Notes: generated from the letters alone by a model not told the origin. 64,000 nucleotides of DNA from Arthrobacter gandavensis (GCF_009192735.1 NZ_VTFU01000002.1:434001-498000); one strand, 5' to 3'; shown: positions 41,895 to 51,840, counted from the first letter of the stretch. Numbers and translations: made by a program.

Positions 41895-44800
41895 CTAAAC
41901 CTCTTCTACGGAGCTGGGCTCTGCGCGGGACAGATCGATACCCAGTTCTTCCGCGGCCCGGAAGACTTCTTCATCCGAGTCACGCATTTCAATCGTGTTG
42001 CCCTCGGTGGAGAGTACTTCCACATTCAGGCAGAGCGACTGCATTTCCTTGATGAGCACCTTGAAGGACTCCGGAACACCGGGCTCCGGGATGTTCTCGC
42101 CCTTGACGATGGCCTCGTAGACCTTCACGCGGCCGTGGATGTCATCCGACTTGATGGTCAGCAGTTCCTGCAGCGTGTAGGCGGCGCCGTACGCTTCCAG
42201 GGCCCAAACTTCCATTTCACCGAAGCGCTGGCCACCGAACTGTGCCTTACCACCCAGCGGCTGCTGGGTGATCATGGAGTACGGACCGGTGGAGCGTGCA
42301 TGGATCTTGTCATCAACAAGGTGGTGCAGCTTCAGGATGTACATGTAACCCACGGAGATGGGCTCCGGGAACGGCTGGCCCGAGCGGCCGTCGAACATCC
42401 GGGCCTTACCGGAAGCGCCGATCAGGCGGTTGCCGTCACGGGTCACGTTGGTGGAATCGAGCAGGCCGGTGATTTCGTCTTCACTGGCACCGTCGAACAC
42501 CGGGGTGGCGACCGTGGTGGGGCCGGATTCGCGCGGCAGTTCCGGAAGGTTCTTGACCCAGTCGGGGTTGCCGTCGATCTTCCAGCCCTGCTTGGCAGCC
42601 CAGCCAAGGTGGATTTCCAGGACCTGGCCGACGTTCATGCGGCCCGGAACACCCAGCGGGTTCAGGACGATGTCGACGGGGGTTCCGTCTTCCATGAACG
42701 GCATGTCTTCGATCGGGAGGATCTTGGAGATGACGCCCTTGTTGCCGTGGCGGCCGGCCAGCTTGTCGCCGTCCGTGATCTTGCGCTTGTGGGCGACGTA
42801 GACGCGCACCAGCTGGTTCACGCCCGGGGGCAGCTCGTCGTCGTTGTCGCGGTCGAAGATGCGGACACCGATGACCGTGCCGGACTCGCCGTGGGGCACC
42901 TTCAGGGAGGTGTCGCGGACTTCGCGGCTCTTCTCGCCGAAGATGGCGCGCAGCAGGCGCTCTTCCGGAGTCAGTTCCGTCTCACCCTTGGGGGTGACGC
43001 GGCCAACCAGGATGTCGCCGGCTTCAACCTCGGCACCAATGTGGATGATGCCGCGCTCGTCCAGCTGGGAGAGCACTTCCTCGGACACGTTGGGGATGTC
43101 ACGGGTGATTTCCTCGGCACCAAGCTTGGTGTCGCGGGCATCAACTTCGTGCTCCTCGATGTGGATGGAGGTGAGGACGTCGTCGGAGACCATGCGCTGG
43201 GAGAGGATGATCGCATCCTCGTAGTTGTGGCCTTCCCATGACATGAATGCCACGAGCAGGTTCTTACCCAGTGCCAGCTCGCCCTGGTCCGTGGACGGAC
43301 CGTCGGCGATGATGCTGTTGACCTCGACGCGTGCGCCTTCGGAAACCAGGACCCGCTGGTTGTACGCGTTGCCCTGGTTGGAGCGCGCGAACTTCATGAT
43401 CGGGTAGTTGGACTCGGTGCCGTCGTCGTTCATGACGGTAACGAGCTCAGCGGAGACCTCGGTCACGACGCCGGGCTTGACGGCGGTGACTGAGTCGCCG
43501 GCGTCAACAGCTGCGTACTTCTCCATGCCGGTGCCCACGACGGGGCGCTCGGAACGGAGCAGCGGCACGGCCTGGCGCTGCATGTTCGCACCCATGAGGG
43601 CGCGGTTGGCGTCATCGTGCTCCAGGAACGGAATCAGGGCGGTGGCCACCGACACCATCTGGCGCGGGGAGACGTCCATGTATTCCACGCCTTCGGGCTC
43701 GACGAGCACGGGCTCGCCGGAACCGCCGCGGGCACGCACGAGGACGAGGTCCTCGGCGAAGTGCTGGTCTTCGCGCAGCGGAGCGTTTGCCTGGGCAATG
43801 GTGCGCTCCACTTCGTCGTCGGCCGTCAGGTAATCAACCTGGTCGGTGACGACGCCGTTGATAACCTTGCGGTACGGCGTTTCGATGAAGCCGAAAGCGT
43901 TGATCCGGGCGTAGGACGCCAGCGAACCGATCAGGCCAATGTTCGGACCTTCAGGGGTTTCGATGGGGCACATGCGGCCGTAGTGCGAGGGGTGGACGTC
44001 TCGGACTTCCATGCCTGCGCGGTCACGGGACAGACCACCCGGGCCCAGCGCGGACAGGCGGCGCTTGTGCGTCAGTCCGGCGAGCGGGTTGTTCTGGTCC
44101 ATGAACTGCGAGAGCTGGGATGTTCCGAAGAACTCCTTGATCGCTGCCACGACGGGGCGGATGTTGATCAGCGTCTGCGGCGTGATGGCCTCGACGTCCT
44201 GAGTGGTCATGCGCTCGCGCACAACACGCTCCATGCGGGACAGACCAGTGCGGATCTGGTTCTCGATGAGCTCACCGACGGCGCGGATGCGGCGGTTGCC
44301 GAAGTGGTCGATGTCGTCGACCTCCACGCGGATGTCGACGTCTTCGCCGTTGCGCTTGCCCGGAACGGTCTTCTCGCCGGCGTGCAGGGCAACCAGGAAC
44401 TTGATCATGGCAACGATGTCATCGTTGTTCAGGACCGAAGCATCGGAGTCCGTCAGCGGCTTGTCGATGCCGAGCTTGCGGTTGATCTTGTAACGGCCAA
44501 CCTTGGCCAGGTCGTAGCGCTTCGGGTTGAAGTACAGGTTGTCCAGCAGGGTCTGGGCAGCCTCGACCGTGGGCGGCTCGCCCGGACGGAGCTTGCGGTA
44601 GATGTCCAGCAGGGCATCCTCGCGGGTTTCCGTCGGGTCCTTCTCGAGGGTGGCGCGGATGGAATCGTATTCGCCGAAGGTCTCGAGGATCTGGCCTTCG
44701 GTCCAGCCGAGTGCCTTGAGCAGGACGGTGACGGACTGCTTGCGCTTGCGGTCGAGGCGGACGCCAACCTGGTCGCGCTTGTCGATTTCGAGTTCGAACC

Positions 44801-45395
44801 ATGCACCGCGGGAAGGAATGATCTTCGCGGTGTAGATGTCCTTGTCGCTGGTCTTGTCCGCGGTGCGCTCGAAGTATGCGCCCGGCGAACGGACCAGCTG
44901 GGAAACAACGACACGCTCGGTGCCGTTGATGACGAACGTTCCCTTGTCTGTCATCAGCGGGAAGTCGCCCATGAACACGGTCTGCTGCTTGATTTCGCCC
45001 GTGTTGTTGTTCATGAATTCGGCTTTAACGTACAGCGGGGCCGAGTACGTGGCGTCCCGATCCTTGCACTCAGCCATGGTGTACTTCGGGTCGGCAAACT
45101 CCGGCTCGGTGAAACTCAGGGACATCGTGCCCTGGAAGTCCTCGATCGGGGAGATTTCCTCGAAGATGTCGGCGAGGCCGGAGGTGGTGGCTATGCCCTG
45201 TTCCCCGGTCTGCTTCGCCTTTTCCACGCGCGCTTTCCAGCGTTCGTTGCCGACGAGCCAGTCAAAGCTCTCGGTCTGCAGGGCAAGAAGATTGGGAACG
45301 TCAAGAGGTTCGTGAATCTTTGCGAATGAAATCCGGGGAGCGATGTTCTCCGGGATGTTAGCGGTTGCATTATTAGAGGTGCTCGAGGCGACCAA
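41895..45395 (-). CDS. rpoB: DNA-directed RNA polymerase subunit beta
   Basis: Beta forms the polymerase cleft and the rifampicin pocket. The protein has 1166 residues. The rifampicin region (about 425-455) reads [20 protein letters not shown] followed by [11 protein letters not shown], which is wild type at the usual Asp, His and Ser positions. The start is taken as TTG at 45395 ([13 protein letters not shown]) because AAGGA lies six bases upstream. A GTG five codons earlier is a weaker choice. It probably forms one unit with rpoC. Confidence 0.97.
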   Translation of the reverse strand: MVASSTSNNATANIPENIAPRISFAKIHEPLDVPNLLALQTESFDWLVGNERWKARVEKAKQTGEQGIATTSGLADIFEEISPIEDFQGTMSLSFTEPEFADPKYTMAECKDRDATYSAPLYVKAEFMNNNTGEIKQQTVFMGDFPLMTDKGTFVINGTERVVVSQLVRSPGAYFERTADKTSDKDIYTAKIIPSRGAWFELEIDKRDQVGVRLDRKRKQSVTVLLKALGWTEGQILETFGEYDSIRATLEKDPTETREDALLDIYRKLRPGEPPTVEAAQTLLDNLYFNPKRYDLAKVGRYKINRKLGIDKPLTDSDASVLNNDDIVAMIKFLVALHAGEKTVPGKRNGEDVDIRVEVDDIDHFGNRRIRAVGELIENQIRTGLSRMERVVRERMTTQDVEAITPQTLINIRPVVAAIKEFFGTSQLSQFMDQNNPLAGLTHKRRLSALGPGGLSRDRAGMEVRDVHPSHYGRMCPIETPEGPNIGLIGSLASYARINAFGFIETPYRKVINGVVTDQVDYLTADDEVERTIAQANAPLREDQHFAEDLVLVRARGGSGEPVLVEPEGVEYMDVSPRQMVSVATALIPFLEHDDANRALMGANMQRQAVPLLRSERPVVGTGMEKYAAVDAGDSVTAVKPGVVTEVSAELVTVMNDDGTESNYPIMKFARSNQGNAYNQRVLVSEGARVEVNSIIADGPSTDQGELALGKNLLVAFMSWEGHNYEDAIILSQRMVSDDVLTSIHIEEHEVDARDTKLGAEEITRDIPNVSEEVLSQLDERGIIHIGAEVEAGDILVGRVTPKGETELTPEERLLRAIFGEKSREVRDTSLKVPHGESGTVIGVRIFDRDNDDELPPGVNQLVRVYVAHKRKITDGDKLAGRHGNKGVISKILPIEDMPFMEDGTPVDIVLNPLGVPGRMNVGQVLEIHLGWAAKQGWKIDGNPDWVKNLPELPRESGPTTVATPVFDGASEDEITGLLDSTNVTRDGNRLIGASGKARMFDGRSGQPFPEPISVGYMYILKLHHLVDDKIHARSTGPYSMITQQPLGGKAQFGGQRFGEMEVWALEAYGAAYTLQELLTIKSDDIHGRVKVYEAIVKGENIPEPGVPESFKVLIKEMQSLCLNVEVLSTEGNTIEMRDSDEEVFRAAEELGIDLSRAEPSSVEEV

Positions 45396-45424
45396 GAGGG
45401 ATCCTTCCACAGACCTTCAGGCGT

Positions 45425-45498
45425 GTTTCGCGCCTCCTTCTCTGCACAGAACGGACCTGGTCCGCGTGCGTCCTTGCATCCTGCCGGGCGCGCGAAAC
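45425..45498 (-). promoter_or_regulatory. Structured leader of rpoB
   Basis: GTTTCGCGC (45425-45433) and GCGCGAAAC (45490-45498) pair in a perfect 9-bp stem. The enclosed 56 bases contain CGGAC/GTCCG with a 3-base loop (45452-45464). The fold lies 30 bases before the rpoB start. A regulatory role is inferred from position and pairing. Confidence 0.5.
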
Positions 45499-45924
45499 GC
45501 TGCCTGGCACAGGACAAAGCCCACCGCTATATGAAGGCTGAAGGTTAAGAGAGGGAAGCAAATATTAACTATAGGGCATTATGGGCAGACAAGTCTACCC
45601 GGCGCCGCAACCCTGCGTGGCTCGACCCGCCGGTCCGGTCGATGTGATTGTCGATTGGATTCGACCATCGGGACCGTGGAACGGGGAGCTACAGGCAACA
45701 CCGGCGCACCGCTGACGCATCGGATAGCAATATCTTACCGCACGATCCGCGGATTGTGCGTGCCGCCGGTGTGCGGGGCCTCATTCCGGCGTGACGTGGC
45801 TCTCCCCCGCCCCGGCCATTGGCGTACCCTTGTTCCAGCGCCGCTGCATCCGGGCATACTGCTCCAGGCCCTTGAGCTGCACCCCGGCACTGACTATTTC
45901 AACGACGAAAGTGGATTTCCCGCC
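45499..45924. other. Divergent rpoB / thiolase intergenic region
   Basis: No convincing gene is seen. On the minus strand -10-like boxes TAGACT (45592-45597) and TATAGT (45568-45573) may serve rpoB, but no matching -35 was found. The thiolase frame stays open to the left as far as 45655, but that stretch has no thiolase-like sequence. Confidence 0.35.
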
Positions 45925-47154
45925 ATGAGCAACCGCCCAGACCAGGCCGCAGGCCAAGAAGCAACCGCCGCCGAAGTGGTGATCGTTGGCGGAGCACGCA
46001 CTCCGCAGGGCCGGCTCAACGGCCAGCTCGCATCCTTCACCGCGGTTGAGCTCGGCGCCTTCGCCATCGCCGGCGCCCTGGAAAAGTCACGCGTACCGGC
46101 CGCCGACGTCAACGCCGTCATCATGGGACATGTGGTCCAGGCAGGCTGTGGGCAGAACCCGGCGCGGCAGGCCTCCATCAAGGCCGGGATCGGATGGAAC
46201 GTCCCCACGGTCACCCTTAACAAGGTGTGCCTTTCGGGCCTCGCCGCCGTCATTGACGCGGCCCGCCTGATCCGCGGCGGAGAAGCAACGGTGGTTGTGG
46301 CCGGCGGCCAGGAGTCCATGTCGCGCGGCCCGCATCTGCTGCCCGGTTCACGCCAGGGCTGGAACTACGGCAACATTTCCGCGCTCGACGCCGTGGCCCA
46401 CGACGGTCTCACCGACGCTTTCGACAACGATTCCATGGGCATCTCCACCGAGCGCGGCAACACTAAGCTGGCCATCAAACGCCTGGAACAGGACGAAGTT
46501 GCCGCGGCGTCCCACCGCAGGGCAGCCGCCGCCATGGCATCCGGTGTCTTCGACGCGGAGATTGTTCCCGTCACGGTTCCCCAGCGACGGGGCGAGCCCC
46601 TCGTGCTCACGGCCGACGAGGGCGTCCGTCCCAACACCACCCCGGAGACACTTGCCGGCCTGCGCCCGGCTTTTGATCCCGAAGGCACCATCACGGCCGG
46701 GAACTCGTCACCGCTGTCCGACGGCGCGGCTGCCCTGGTCCTGACGACCCGTGCCTATGCCGATGAAAACGGACTCGAGGTCCTCGCCGTCGTCGGCCTT
46801 CCCGGTCAGGTGGCGGGACCGGACAACACGCTGCATTCCCAGCCGTCCAACGCCGTCTTCGCCGCCCTGGACCGCGCCGGCTGGAGCACCTCGGATCTGG
46901 ACTTCATCGAAATCAATGAAGCGTTTGGCGCCGTTGCCGTCCAGTCGTTGAATGAGCTGGGAATGGATCTGGACCAGTGCAACCTGAACGGCGGCGCCAT
47001 CGCCCTGGGCCATCCGATTGGCGCTTCGGGCGCCAGGCTTGCCCTGACCGCCGCCCACGAACTCCTGAGGCGCGGGTCCGGACGGGCTGCCGTTGCACTG
47101 TGCGGCGGCGGTGGCCAGGGCGAGGCCCTGCTGCTGTACCGCGAAGAGGCCTAA
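45925..47154 (+). CDS. Acetyl-CoA C-acetyltransferase (thiolase)
   Basis: It condenses two acetyl-CoA molecules, or cleaves acetoacetyl-CoA, in fatty-acid or polyhydroxybutyrate-type metabolism. The protein has 409 residues. Nucleophilic Cys102 is in NKVCLSG, the NEAFGAVAV block and the GGAIALGHPIGASG His (about 364) follow, and the second Cys (about 393) is in CGGGGQGEA. ATG 45925 is chosen because the thiolase fold starts soon after (VVIVGGARTPQGR). It is isolated on the plus strand between divergent rpoB and convergent rplJL. Which chain length it prefers cannot be told from sequence alone. Confidence 0.92.
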   Translation: MSNRPDQAAGQEATAAEVVIVGGARTPQGRLNGQLASFTAVELGAFAIAGALEKSRVPAADVNAVIMGHVVQAGCGQNPARQASIKAGIGWNVPTVTLNKVCLSGLAAVIDAARLIRGGEATVVVAGGQESMSRGPHLLPGSRQGWNYGNISALDAVAHDGLTDAFDNDSMGISTERGNTKLAIKRLEQDEVAAASHRRAAAAMASGVFDAEIVPVTVPQRRGEPLVLTADEGVRPNTTPETLAGLRPAFDPEGTITAGNSSPLSDGAAALVLTTRAYADENGLEVLAVVGLPGQVAGPDNTLHSQPSNAVFAALDRAGWSTSDLDFIEINEAFGAVAVQSLNELGMDLDQCNLNGGAIALGHPIGASGARLALTAAHELLRRGSGRAAVALCGGGGQGEALLLYREEA

Positions 47155-47197
47155 GACAGAAAGACCCCGTTCCACAAGGAACGGGGTCTTTCTGTCT
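47154..47197. terminator. Bidirectional terminator between thiolase and rplL
   Basis: A perfect 20-bp stem (47154-47173 with 47178-47197) has a 4-base loop and AGA/TCT-rich ends. It begins on the last base of the thiolase stop codon and serves both convergent transcripts. Confidence 0.9.
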
Positions 47198-47227
47198 GCG
47201 CGGCCGAAGCCGCGAAGGGAAAAACTA

Positions 47228-47602
47228 CTACTTGACGGTAACCGTGGCGCCGGCAGCTTCGAGAGCTTCCTTTGCCTTGTCTGCGGCTTCCTTCGTAGCG
47301 CCTTCCAGGACAGCCTTCGGGGCGCTGTCTACAACGTCCTTGGCTTCCTTCAGGCCCAGGGAAGTCAGGGCACGAACTTCCTTGATGACTGCGATCTTCT
47401 TGTCACCGGCGGATTCGAGGATGACGTCGAATTCGGTCTTCTCGTCCTCGGCCTCGGCAGCACCGGCGGCGGGACCGGCAACTGCAACAGCAGCAGCGGT
47501 AACGTCGAAGGTCTCTTCGAAGAGCTTCACGAAGTCGGAAAGCTCGATGATGGACAGTTCCTTGAAGGCTTCAATGAGCTCTTCGTTGGTCAGCTTCGCC
47601 AT
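47228..47602 (-). CDS. rplL: 50S ribosomal protein L7/L12
   Basis: L7/L12 forms the flexible stalk that recruits translation factors. The protein has 124 residues: an N-terminal dimerisation region ([20 protein letters not shown]), an Ala/Gly hinge and the C-terminal domain ([30 protein letters not shown]). The ATG is at 47602. It follows rplJ by 77 bp. Confidence 0.97.
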   Translation of the reverse strand: MAKLTNEELIEAFKELSIIELSDFVKLFEETFDVTAAAVAVAGPAAGAAEAEDEKTEFDVILESAGDKKIAVIKEVRALTSLGLKEAKDVVDSAPKAVLEGATKEAADKAKEALEAAGATVTVK

Positions 47603-47679
47603 GGTGTGGCGTCCTTCCTATAAGTGGTGCGCGGGCACCATATGGTGCATCGGCACCGGAGTGTGGATTGGAAGAGCGA

Positions 47680-48240
47680 TTACTCTTCGGTGGCTGCTTC
47701 TGCGGCCGGAGCTTCCTCAGCGGCCGGAGCCTCTTCGGCGGCGGGAGCAGAATCGCTTCCCTCTTCGAGCTTCAGGCGCAGTGCATCGACCGAGCGTGCC
47801 AGCATGGACATCGGTGCCTTGAGGACACCGGCGACGCGTGCAAGCTGGAGCTCACGTGATTCAAGGGCAGCCAGGGCAACAACACCGGAAGCGTCAAGGG
47901 CGTTGCCCTCGAATACACCGGTCTTGATGATCAGCTGCGGGTTGGTCTTGGCAAAATCCGTCAGGCTCTTTGCAGCTGCAACTGCGTCACCCTTGATGAA
48001 GGCGATTGCAGTGGGACCGGAGAGCTGGCCGTCGAACGCGTCGATGCCGGCTTCCTTGGCTGCAATGCCAGTCAGGGTGTTCTTGACGACCGAGTACTTG
48101 GTGTCCTGGCCGAGCGAACGACGCAGCTCCTTGAGCTGTGCAACGGTGAGCCCGCGGTATTCGGTTAGTACGGCAGCAGTTGAATCCTTGAAATCTGTGA
48201 CGATCTCTTCAACAGCCGATACCTTTGTTGGCGTTGCCAT
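47680..48240 (-). CDS. rplJ: 50S ribosomal protein L10
   Basis: L10 anchors L7/L12 dimers to the ribosome and usually represses its own operon. The protein has 186 residues, with LTEYRGLTVAQLKELRRSLG, the C-terminal L12-binding helix and an EEAPAAEE-type tail. The ATG is at 48240 with GGAAGGAGG upstream. A long leader with an attenuator precedes it. Confidence 0.97.
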   Translation of the reverse strand: MATPTKVSAVEEIVTDFKDSTAAVLTEYRGLTVAQLKELRRSLGQDTKYSVVKNTLTGIAAKEAGIDAFDGQLSGPTAIAFIKGDAVAAAKSLTDFAKTNPQLIIKTGVFEGNALDASGVVALAALESRELQLARVAGVLKAPMSMLARSVDALRLKLEEGSDSAPAAEEAPAAEEAPAAEAATEE

Positions 48241-48484
48241 CTAACCCTCCTTCCGGGGAAATAGTGCCGGTGGATCGGGTCCCGAACATAAAAAACGCCC
48301 CGGGCAGATGCACGGGGCTGAGCAGCGGAACACGCGAAAGCGTTCCATTGGCTGAGTTCGTTCACCTGCGCAGGCCGCCCCATGCTGGGGACTTTCGGAT
48401 GTCCGATCAACCAGGTTCCATCCATAATCCTGGAGATCCAGGATGCGGGTGGGATTGAAAGCACATCGACCGACGGTCTTTGGT
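48241..48484 (-). promoter_or_regulatory. L10-type leader RNA of rplJ-rplL
   Basis: About 240 nt lie between the predicted transcript start and rplJ. The leader contains GCGCAGGTGAACGAACTCAG, resembling the L10-binding region of known L10 leaders, and ends in an attenuator-like hairpin. Autoregulation by the L10-L12 complex is established for this operon in other bacteria and is inferred here. Confidence 0.65.
48290..48318 (-). terminator. Attenuator in the rplJ leader
   Basis: On the minus strand a 6-bp GC stem (GCCCCG with CGGGGC, 10-base loop) is followed by G and six Ts. It sits about 50 bases before the rplJ start codon, so it can only act as a leader terminator. Confidence 0.75.
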
Positions 48485-48490
48485 AGTTCA

Positions 48491-48519
48491 AGAGTACGGG
48501 AGAATTACCGCCGGGCCAA
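48491..48519 (-). promoter_or_regulatory. Candidate rplJ-rplL promoter
   Basis: On the minus strand TTGGCC, a 17-base spacer and TACTCT place the transcript start near 48484. The -35 box lies inside the hairpin that follows the upstream aldolase gene. Confidence 0.5.
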
Positions 48520-48546
48520 ATCCCGCAGGCTTGCTGGATTTGGCCC
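48513..48546 (-). terminator. Hairpin after the aldolase gene
   Basis: An 11-bp perfect stem (GGGCCAAATCC with GGATTTGGCCC) has a 12-base loop and starts 10 bases past the aldolase stop. It probably insulates the catabolic operon from rplJ. It has no T-run. Confidence 0.5.
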
Positions 48547-48555
48547 GGCTTCGGC

Positions 48556-49416
48556 TCAGCCCGCGGGGCTGAGCAGTTGCAGGGTTTGGGCCGCCGTGGC
48601 ACCGGCGGCGCGGGACCACACCTGCAGCAGGGAGAGCATATTGGCGCCTGAACTCCTCGCCTCCGGCAGCGCGCCAGCCACGGCGTCAAGGGTTGCGGTG
48701 CGCAGCTCGGTGTTGATGTTGACCTTGCCTATCCCCGCGGACGGTGCCCGTTCCAGGTCTGCCTGCGGCAGGCCCGAGGCGCCGTGAAGGACCAGCGGCA
48801 CGGTCCCGGCTGCGGCCCGGATCCGGGATATGCGGTCCCAGTCGAGTTTCGGTTCCCCGGAATAGTTGCCGTGAACGTTGCCCACGGCGACTGCCAGGAG
48901 ATCGGCGGTGGAAGCCTCGAGGAACCCGGCAACCGCTGCGGGGTCCGTCATTCCGGACGCCGGATCGTGCTCCCCGGCGCCGCGGGAATCGTCTTCGTCG
49001 CCACCGAGGGCACCCAGTTCGGCTTCGAGAACGACACCGGACCCGGCGAGCAGGGAAGCAACCGACGCCACGAACTCGGCATTGTGATCCGGGGGCAGCC
49101 GTGATCCGTCAGCGAGGACGGCGTCTGCTCCGGCCGCTGCGGCGGCCTGGATGAGCCCGGCGTCGGCTGCGTGGTCCAGCTGGACCACAACCGGCACCCC
49201 GGCGTCATCAGCCAGCACCCGAAGGGCCCTGATGAGCCGGAGTCCTCCGGGTCCGGCGGCGGTCTTCGGTGCCACCAGCAGGATGGCGGGCAGCCGGGCC
49301 TCCTCTGCGGCGGACACCACGGCCAGTGCGGTGGTGAAGTCGTAGCAGGTGAACGCGGGGATGGCCGCGCCGGCTGCCAGGCGCTCCGCTACGACTTCGT
49401 CCAGTCTGACTCTCAT
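48556..49416 (-). CDS. Class II (zinc) fructose-bisphosphate/ketose aldolase family protein
   Basis: A 286-residue protein of the FbaA/GatY/KbaY family, which cleaves phosphorylated ketoses at a zinc site. QLDHA holds Asp81 and His82; EAELGALGG (131-139), AVGNVHGNY (His182), LVLHGASG (His211) and GKVNINTELR are all present. It is last in an acid-sugar operon, one base after the GntP gene. The substrate is unknown; it is probably the phosphorylated product of the operon's DUF1537 kinase rather than a glycolytic sugar. Stand-alone glycolytic FBA is less likely in this context. Confidence 0.85.
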   Translation of the reverse strand: MRVRLDEVVAERLAAGAAIPAFTCYDFTTALAVVSAAEEARLPAILLVAPKTAAGPGGLRLIRALRVLADDAGVPVVVQLDHAADAGLIQAAAAAGADAVLADGSRLPPDHNAEFVASVASLLAGSGVVLEAELGALGGDEDDSRGAGEHDPASGMTDPAAVAGFLEASTADLLAVAVGNVHGNYSGEPKLDWDRISRIRAAAGTVPLVLHGASGLPQADLERAPSAGIGKVNINTELRTATLDAVAGALPEARSSGANMLSLLQVWSRAAGATAAQTLQLLSPAG

Positions 49417-49417
49417 G

Positions 49418-50830
49418 TCAGCCTGCCAGCGGGCTGAGGACGAGCCACAGGCCGCAGGTCAGGAGGAAGCCGCAGATGCCCAGGAGGGTGGTCAGGACAG
49501 TCCAGGTCTTCAGTCCGTCCGCCACCGAGAGGCCCAGGTACCGCGTCACAATCCAGAAACCGGAGTCGTTGACATGCGAGAAGCCAAACGCGCCGAATCC
49601 AACGGCCATGGTGATGAGCGCCATCTGCAGTGCGGAGAAGTCGCCGCCGGATACCGACGCGGCCAGCAGGCCCGCGGTGGTCACGATGGCCACGGTTGCG
49701 GACCCCTGTGCGGCACGCAGCACTGCGGCCAGCACATAGGCCATGAGGAGGATGGGCAGGCCGGCCGACGACAGCGTGTCGGCCAGTGCGGTGCCGATGC
49801 CTGATTCGGTCAGCACCTTGCCGAAGGCGCCTCCGGCACCGGTGACCAAAATGACGATGGCGGTGGGGGCCAGCGCGGCATCCATCACTTCGCCGGTGGT
49901 CGCCGAGCTCCAGCCCCGCCGGATGCCGAGGAAGAAGAACGCCAGGAATACCGTCACCAGCAGGGCGATCACGGGTGAGCCGATGAGGCTCAGGACAGGC
50001 AGCGCAGCTGCGTCCTCGGGAAGGACGACGGCGCCGACGGTGCCGGTCATGATCATGAGGATGGGCAGGACAATGAGGGTGATAATCATCGCCGGGGACG
50101 GCGGCGCCTGCACCGAGGTCTTGACGGCGGTGCCGCCGGCACCGGATTCAACCTCCACATCGGACTTTCCGCTGCCGAAGAGCCGGAACTGTTCAGCGGT
50201 GGCGGACAGCATCGGGTAGTCCCGGCGGTTCATCCACTGGGCCACAAAGTAGGCAGGGAAAGCCAGCACGGCGCACACCGAAAGAGCAAGGATGGTGATC
50301 CAGCCGATGTCGGCGCCGATGACGCCGGCGCCGCCCACGATGCCGGGGTGCGGCGGAACCACGACATGGATCGCGAGCATGATGGCCGCCACGGGCAGGC
50401 CGACCTTGAGCGGGTTGACGCCCGCGGCCTTGGCGAAGCCATAGATGATCGGCACCAGGATGATGAATCCGACGTCAAAGAAGACGGGAATGGCCAGCAG
50501 GAACGCAGCACCGGTCAGCGCCGCCGTCACCCGCTTGGGGCCAAGGATCTTCGTGAACTTCCCGGCCAGGGCCTCGGCCCCTCCGGACAGCTCGATCATT
50601 TTCCCGAGCATGGCGCCCAGGCCAACCAGGATGGCAACGGAACCCAGGGTGCCGCCCATGCCCGCCTGGACGGCTGCGACAACCTCGTTCAGCGGTATGC
50701 CGGCGGCAACCGCCACCAGCACACTGACGGTCAGCAGGGCCAGGAAGGCCGGGATCTTGAACTTGATCACGGCCAGCAGCAGCACGGCGACGCCGGCCAC
50801 AGCGATGATCAGGAGCGTCAGTGCGCTCAT
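49418..50830 (-). CDS. GntP-family gluconate / acid-sugar permease
   Basis: A 470-residue polytopic transporter of the GntP family, which imports gluconate and related sugar acids by proton symport. About 12-14 hydrophobic segments are visible. Family blocks include ILVGLGAMLGKMIELSGGAE, IPVFFDVGFIILVPIIYG and VPPHPGIVGGAGVIGADIG. The ATG is at 50830. It lies between the dehydrogenase (48 bp) and the aldolase (1 bp). The same family (YgbN) accompanies DUF1537 kinases in E. coli. Confidence 0.93.
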   Translation of the reverse strand: MSALTLLIIAVAGVAVLLLAVIKFKIPAFLALLTVSVLVAVAAGIPLNEVVAAVQAGMGGTLGSVAILVGLGAMLGKMIELSGGAEALAGKFTKILGPKRVTAALTGAAFLLAIPVFFDVGFIILVPIIYGFAKAAGVNPLKVGLPVAAIMLAIHVVVPPHPGIVGGAGVIGADIGWITILALSVCAVLAFPAYFVAQWMNRRDYPMLSATAEQFRLFGSGKSDVEVESGAGGTAVKTSVQAPPSPAMIITLIVLPILMIMTGTVGAVVLPEDAAALPVLSLIGSPVIALLVTVFLAFFFLGIRRGWSSATTGEVMDAALAPTAIVILVTGAGGAFGKVLTESGIGTALADTLSSAGLPILLMAYVLAAVLRAAQGSATVAIVTTAGLLAASVSGGDFSALQMALITMAVGFGAFGFSHVNDSGFWIVTRYLGLSVADGLKTWTVLTTLLGICGFLLTCGLWLVLSPLAG

Positions 50831-50878
50831 TGTGTGTCTCCTTTGACAGGGATGAAAGGTGCTGCAGGTGGGGGGTGG

Positions 50879-51775
50879 TTAGTTTTCGGGGGCCAGGACC
50901 TTGATGACCGCGGAATCGTCCGCGGCGCCCAGGCCGGCCGCTTGGCCCAGCAGGTAGAGCTGTTCGGCGGCTGAGGCCACCGGTGTCGGCAGGGCCACCT
51001 CGCGGGCCGCCTTGGTGACGATCCCCATGTCCTTGACGAAGATGTCCAGGCGGCTCAGGACTTCAGCGCCGCCTTCCTCGTAGGCCTCGAGCATGCGCGG
51101 GCCGCGGTTGCCCAGCATGAAGGATGCAGCGGCGCCGGCCTGCAGGGCATCCAGCGTCTTTGCCTCGTCCAGTCCGAGAGACTTCGCCAGGGCCAGTGCC
51201 TCGGCAGCGGCGGCAATGTGCACTCCGCAAAGCAACTGGTTCACGGTCTTCAGCGCCTGGCCGTCGCCGGCCTTGCCGCCGACAACACTCAGCGTCGATG
51301 CCAGCAGGTCCAGCACGGGCTGGGCGCGGTCCCGGGCGGCTTCGGATGCTCCGACAACGATCAGCAGATCGCCCGTTCCCGCCCGGACCGGGCCGCCGGA
51401 CAACGGGGCATCCACGAGGTCGACGCTGAGCTCCGCCAGCTTTTCGGCCACTTCGGTGACTGCGGCGACGCCCACGGTGGAGGTCATGATGACGACGGCG
51501 CCCGGCTTCAGGGCACCGGCGATCCCGTTTTCGCCAAAGAGGACGTCGTTGAGCTGGGCGCCGTTGCGGACGGCCAGCAGCACCGCGTCGGCACCGGCAG
51601 CCGCCTCCGCTCCGGAGGTGAAGGTGCGGATGCCGGCGGCGGCGGCCAGCTGGAGGCGGGCGTCGGCGATGTCGAAGCCGTTCACCTGCAGGCTCGTGGC
51701 CAGGCGGGTGGCCATGGGCAGCCCCATGGCCCCGAGGCCCAGGACGGCGACTGTGTAATCGGAAGATGCGTTCAT
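50879..51775 (-). CDS. 3-hydroxyisobutyrate-type dehydrogenase (LtnD/YgbJ-like)
   Basis: An NAD(P)-dependent beta-hydroxyacid dehydrogenase of 298 residues. The Rossmann motif GLGAMG is at 13-18, the substrate-binding stretch DAPLSGGPVRAGTGDLLIVV at 122-141, and catalytic Lys176 in GDGQALKTVNQLL. The frame is open upstream, but AAAGGA eight bases before ATG 51775 and the dinucleotide fold fix the start. By analogy with L-threonate or D-erythronate pathways it would oxidise a four-carbon or similar acid sugar before phosphorylation. The exact substrate is not readable from the sequence. Confidence 0.88.
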   Translation of the reverse strand: MNASSDYTVAVLGLGAMGLPMATRLATSLQVNGFDIADARLQLAAAAGIRTFTSGAEAAAGADAVLLAVRNGAQLNDVLFGENGIAGALKPGAVVIMTSTVGVAAVTEVAEKLAELSVDLVDAPLSGGPVRAGTGDLLIVVGASEAARDRAQPVLDLLASTLSVVGGKAGDGQALKTVNQLLCGVHIAAAAEALALAKSLGLDEAKTLDALQAGAAASFMLGNRGPRMLEAYEEGGAEVLSRLDIFVKDMGIVTKAAREVALPTPVASAAEQLYLLGQAAGLGAADDSAVIKVLAPEN

Positions 51776-51795
51776 CGGTTTGATCCTTTGATCTG

Positions 51796-51840
51796 TGCTG
51801 TAAGGCGGTGTGCTGTAGGGCGGTGTGCTGTCAGGCGGTG
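51796..51840. repeat. 15-bp tandem repeat, three copies
   Basis: The unit TGCTGTAAGGCGGTG occurs three times in a row with one or two variable positions. It lies between the kinase stop and the dehydrogenase ribosome-binding site, within the operon transcript. Confidence 0.9.

Noticed and set aside
43900-44130. Possible rifampicin-resistance changes in rpoB
   Set aside because: The Asp, His and Ser positions of the rifampicin pocket read as wild type.
45655-45924. Ninety in-frame codons before the thiolase start
   Set aside because: They lack thiolase similarity, contain no targeting signal, and would overlap the likely rpoB promoter region.
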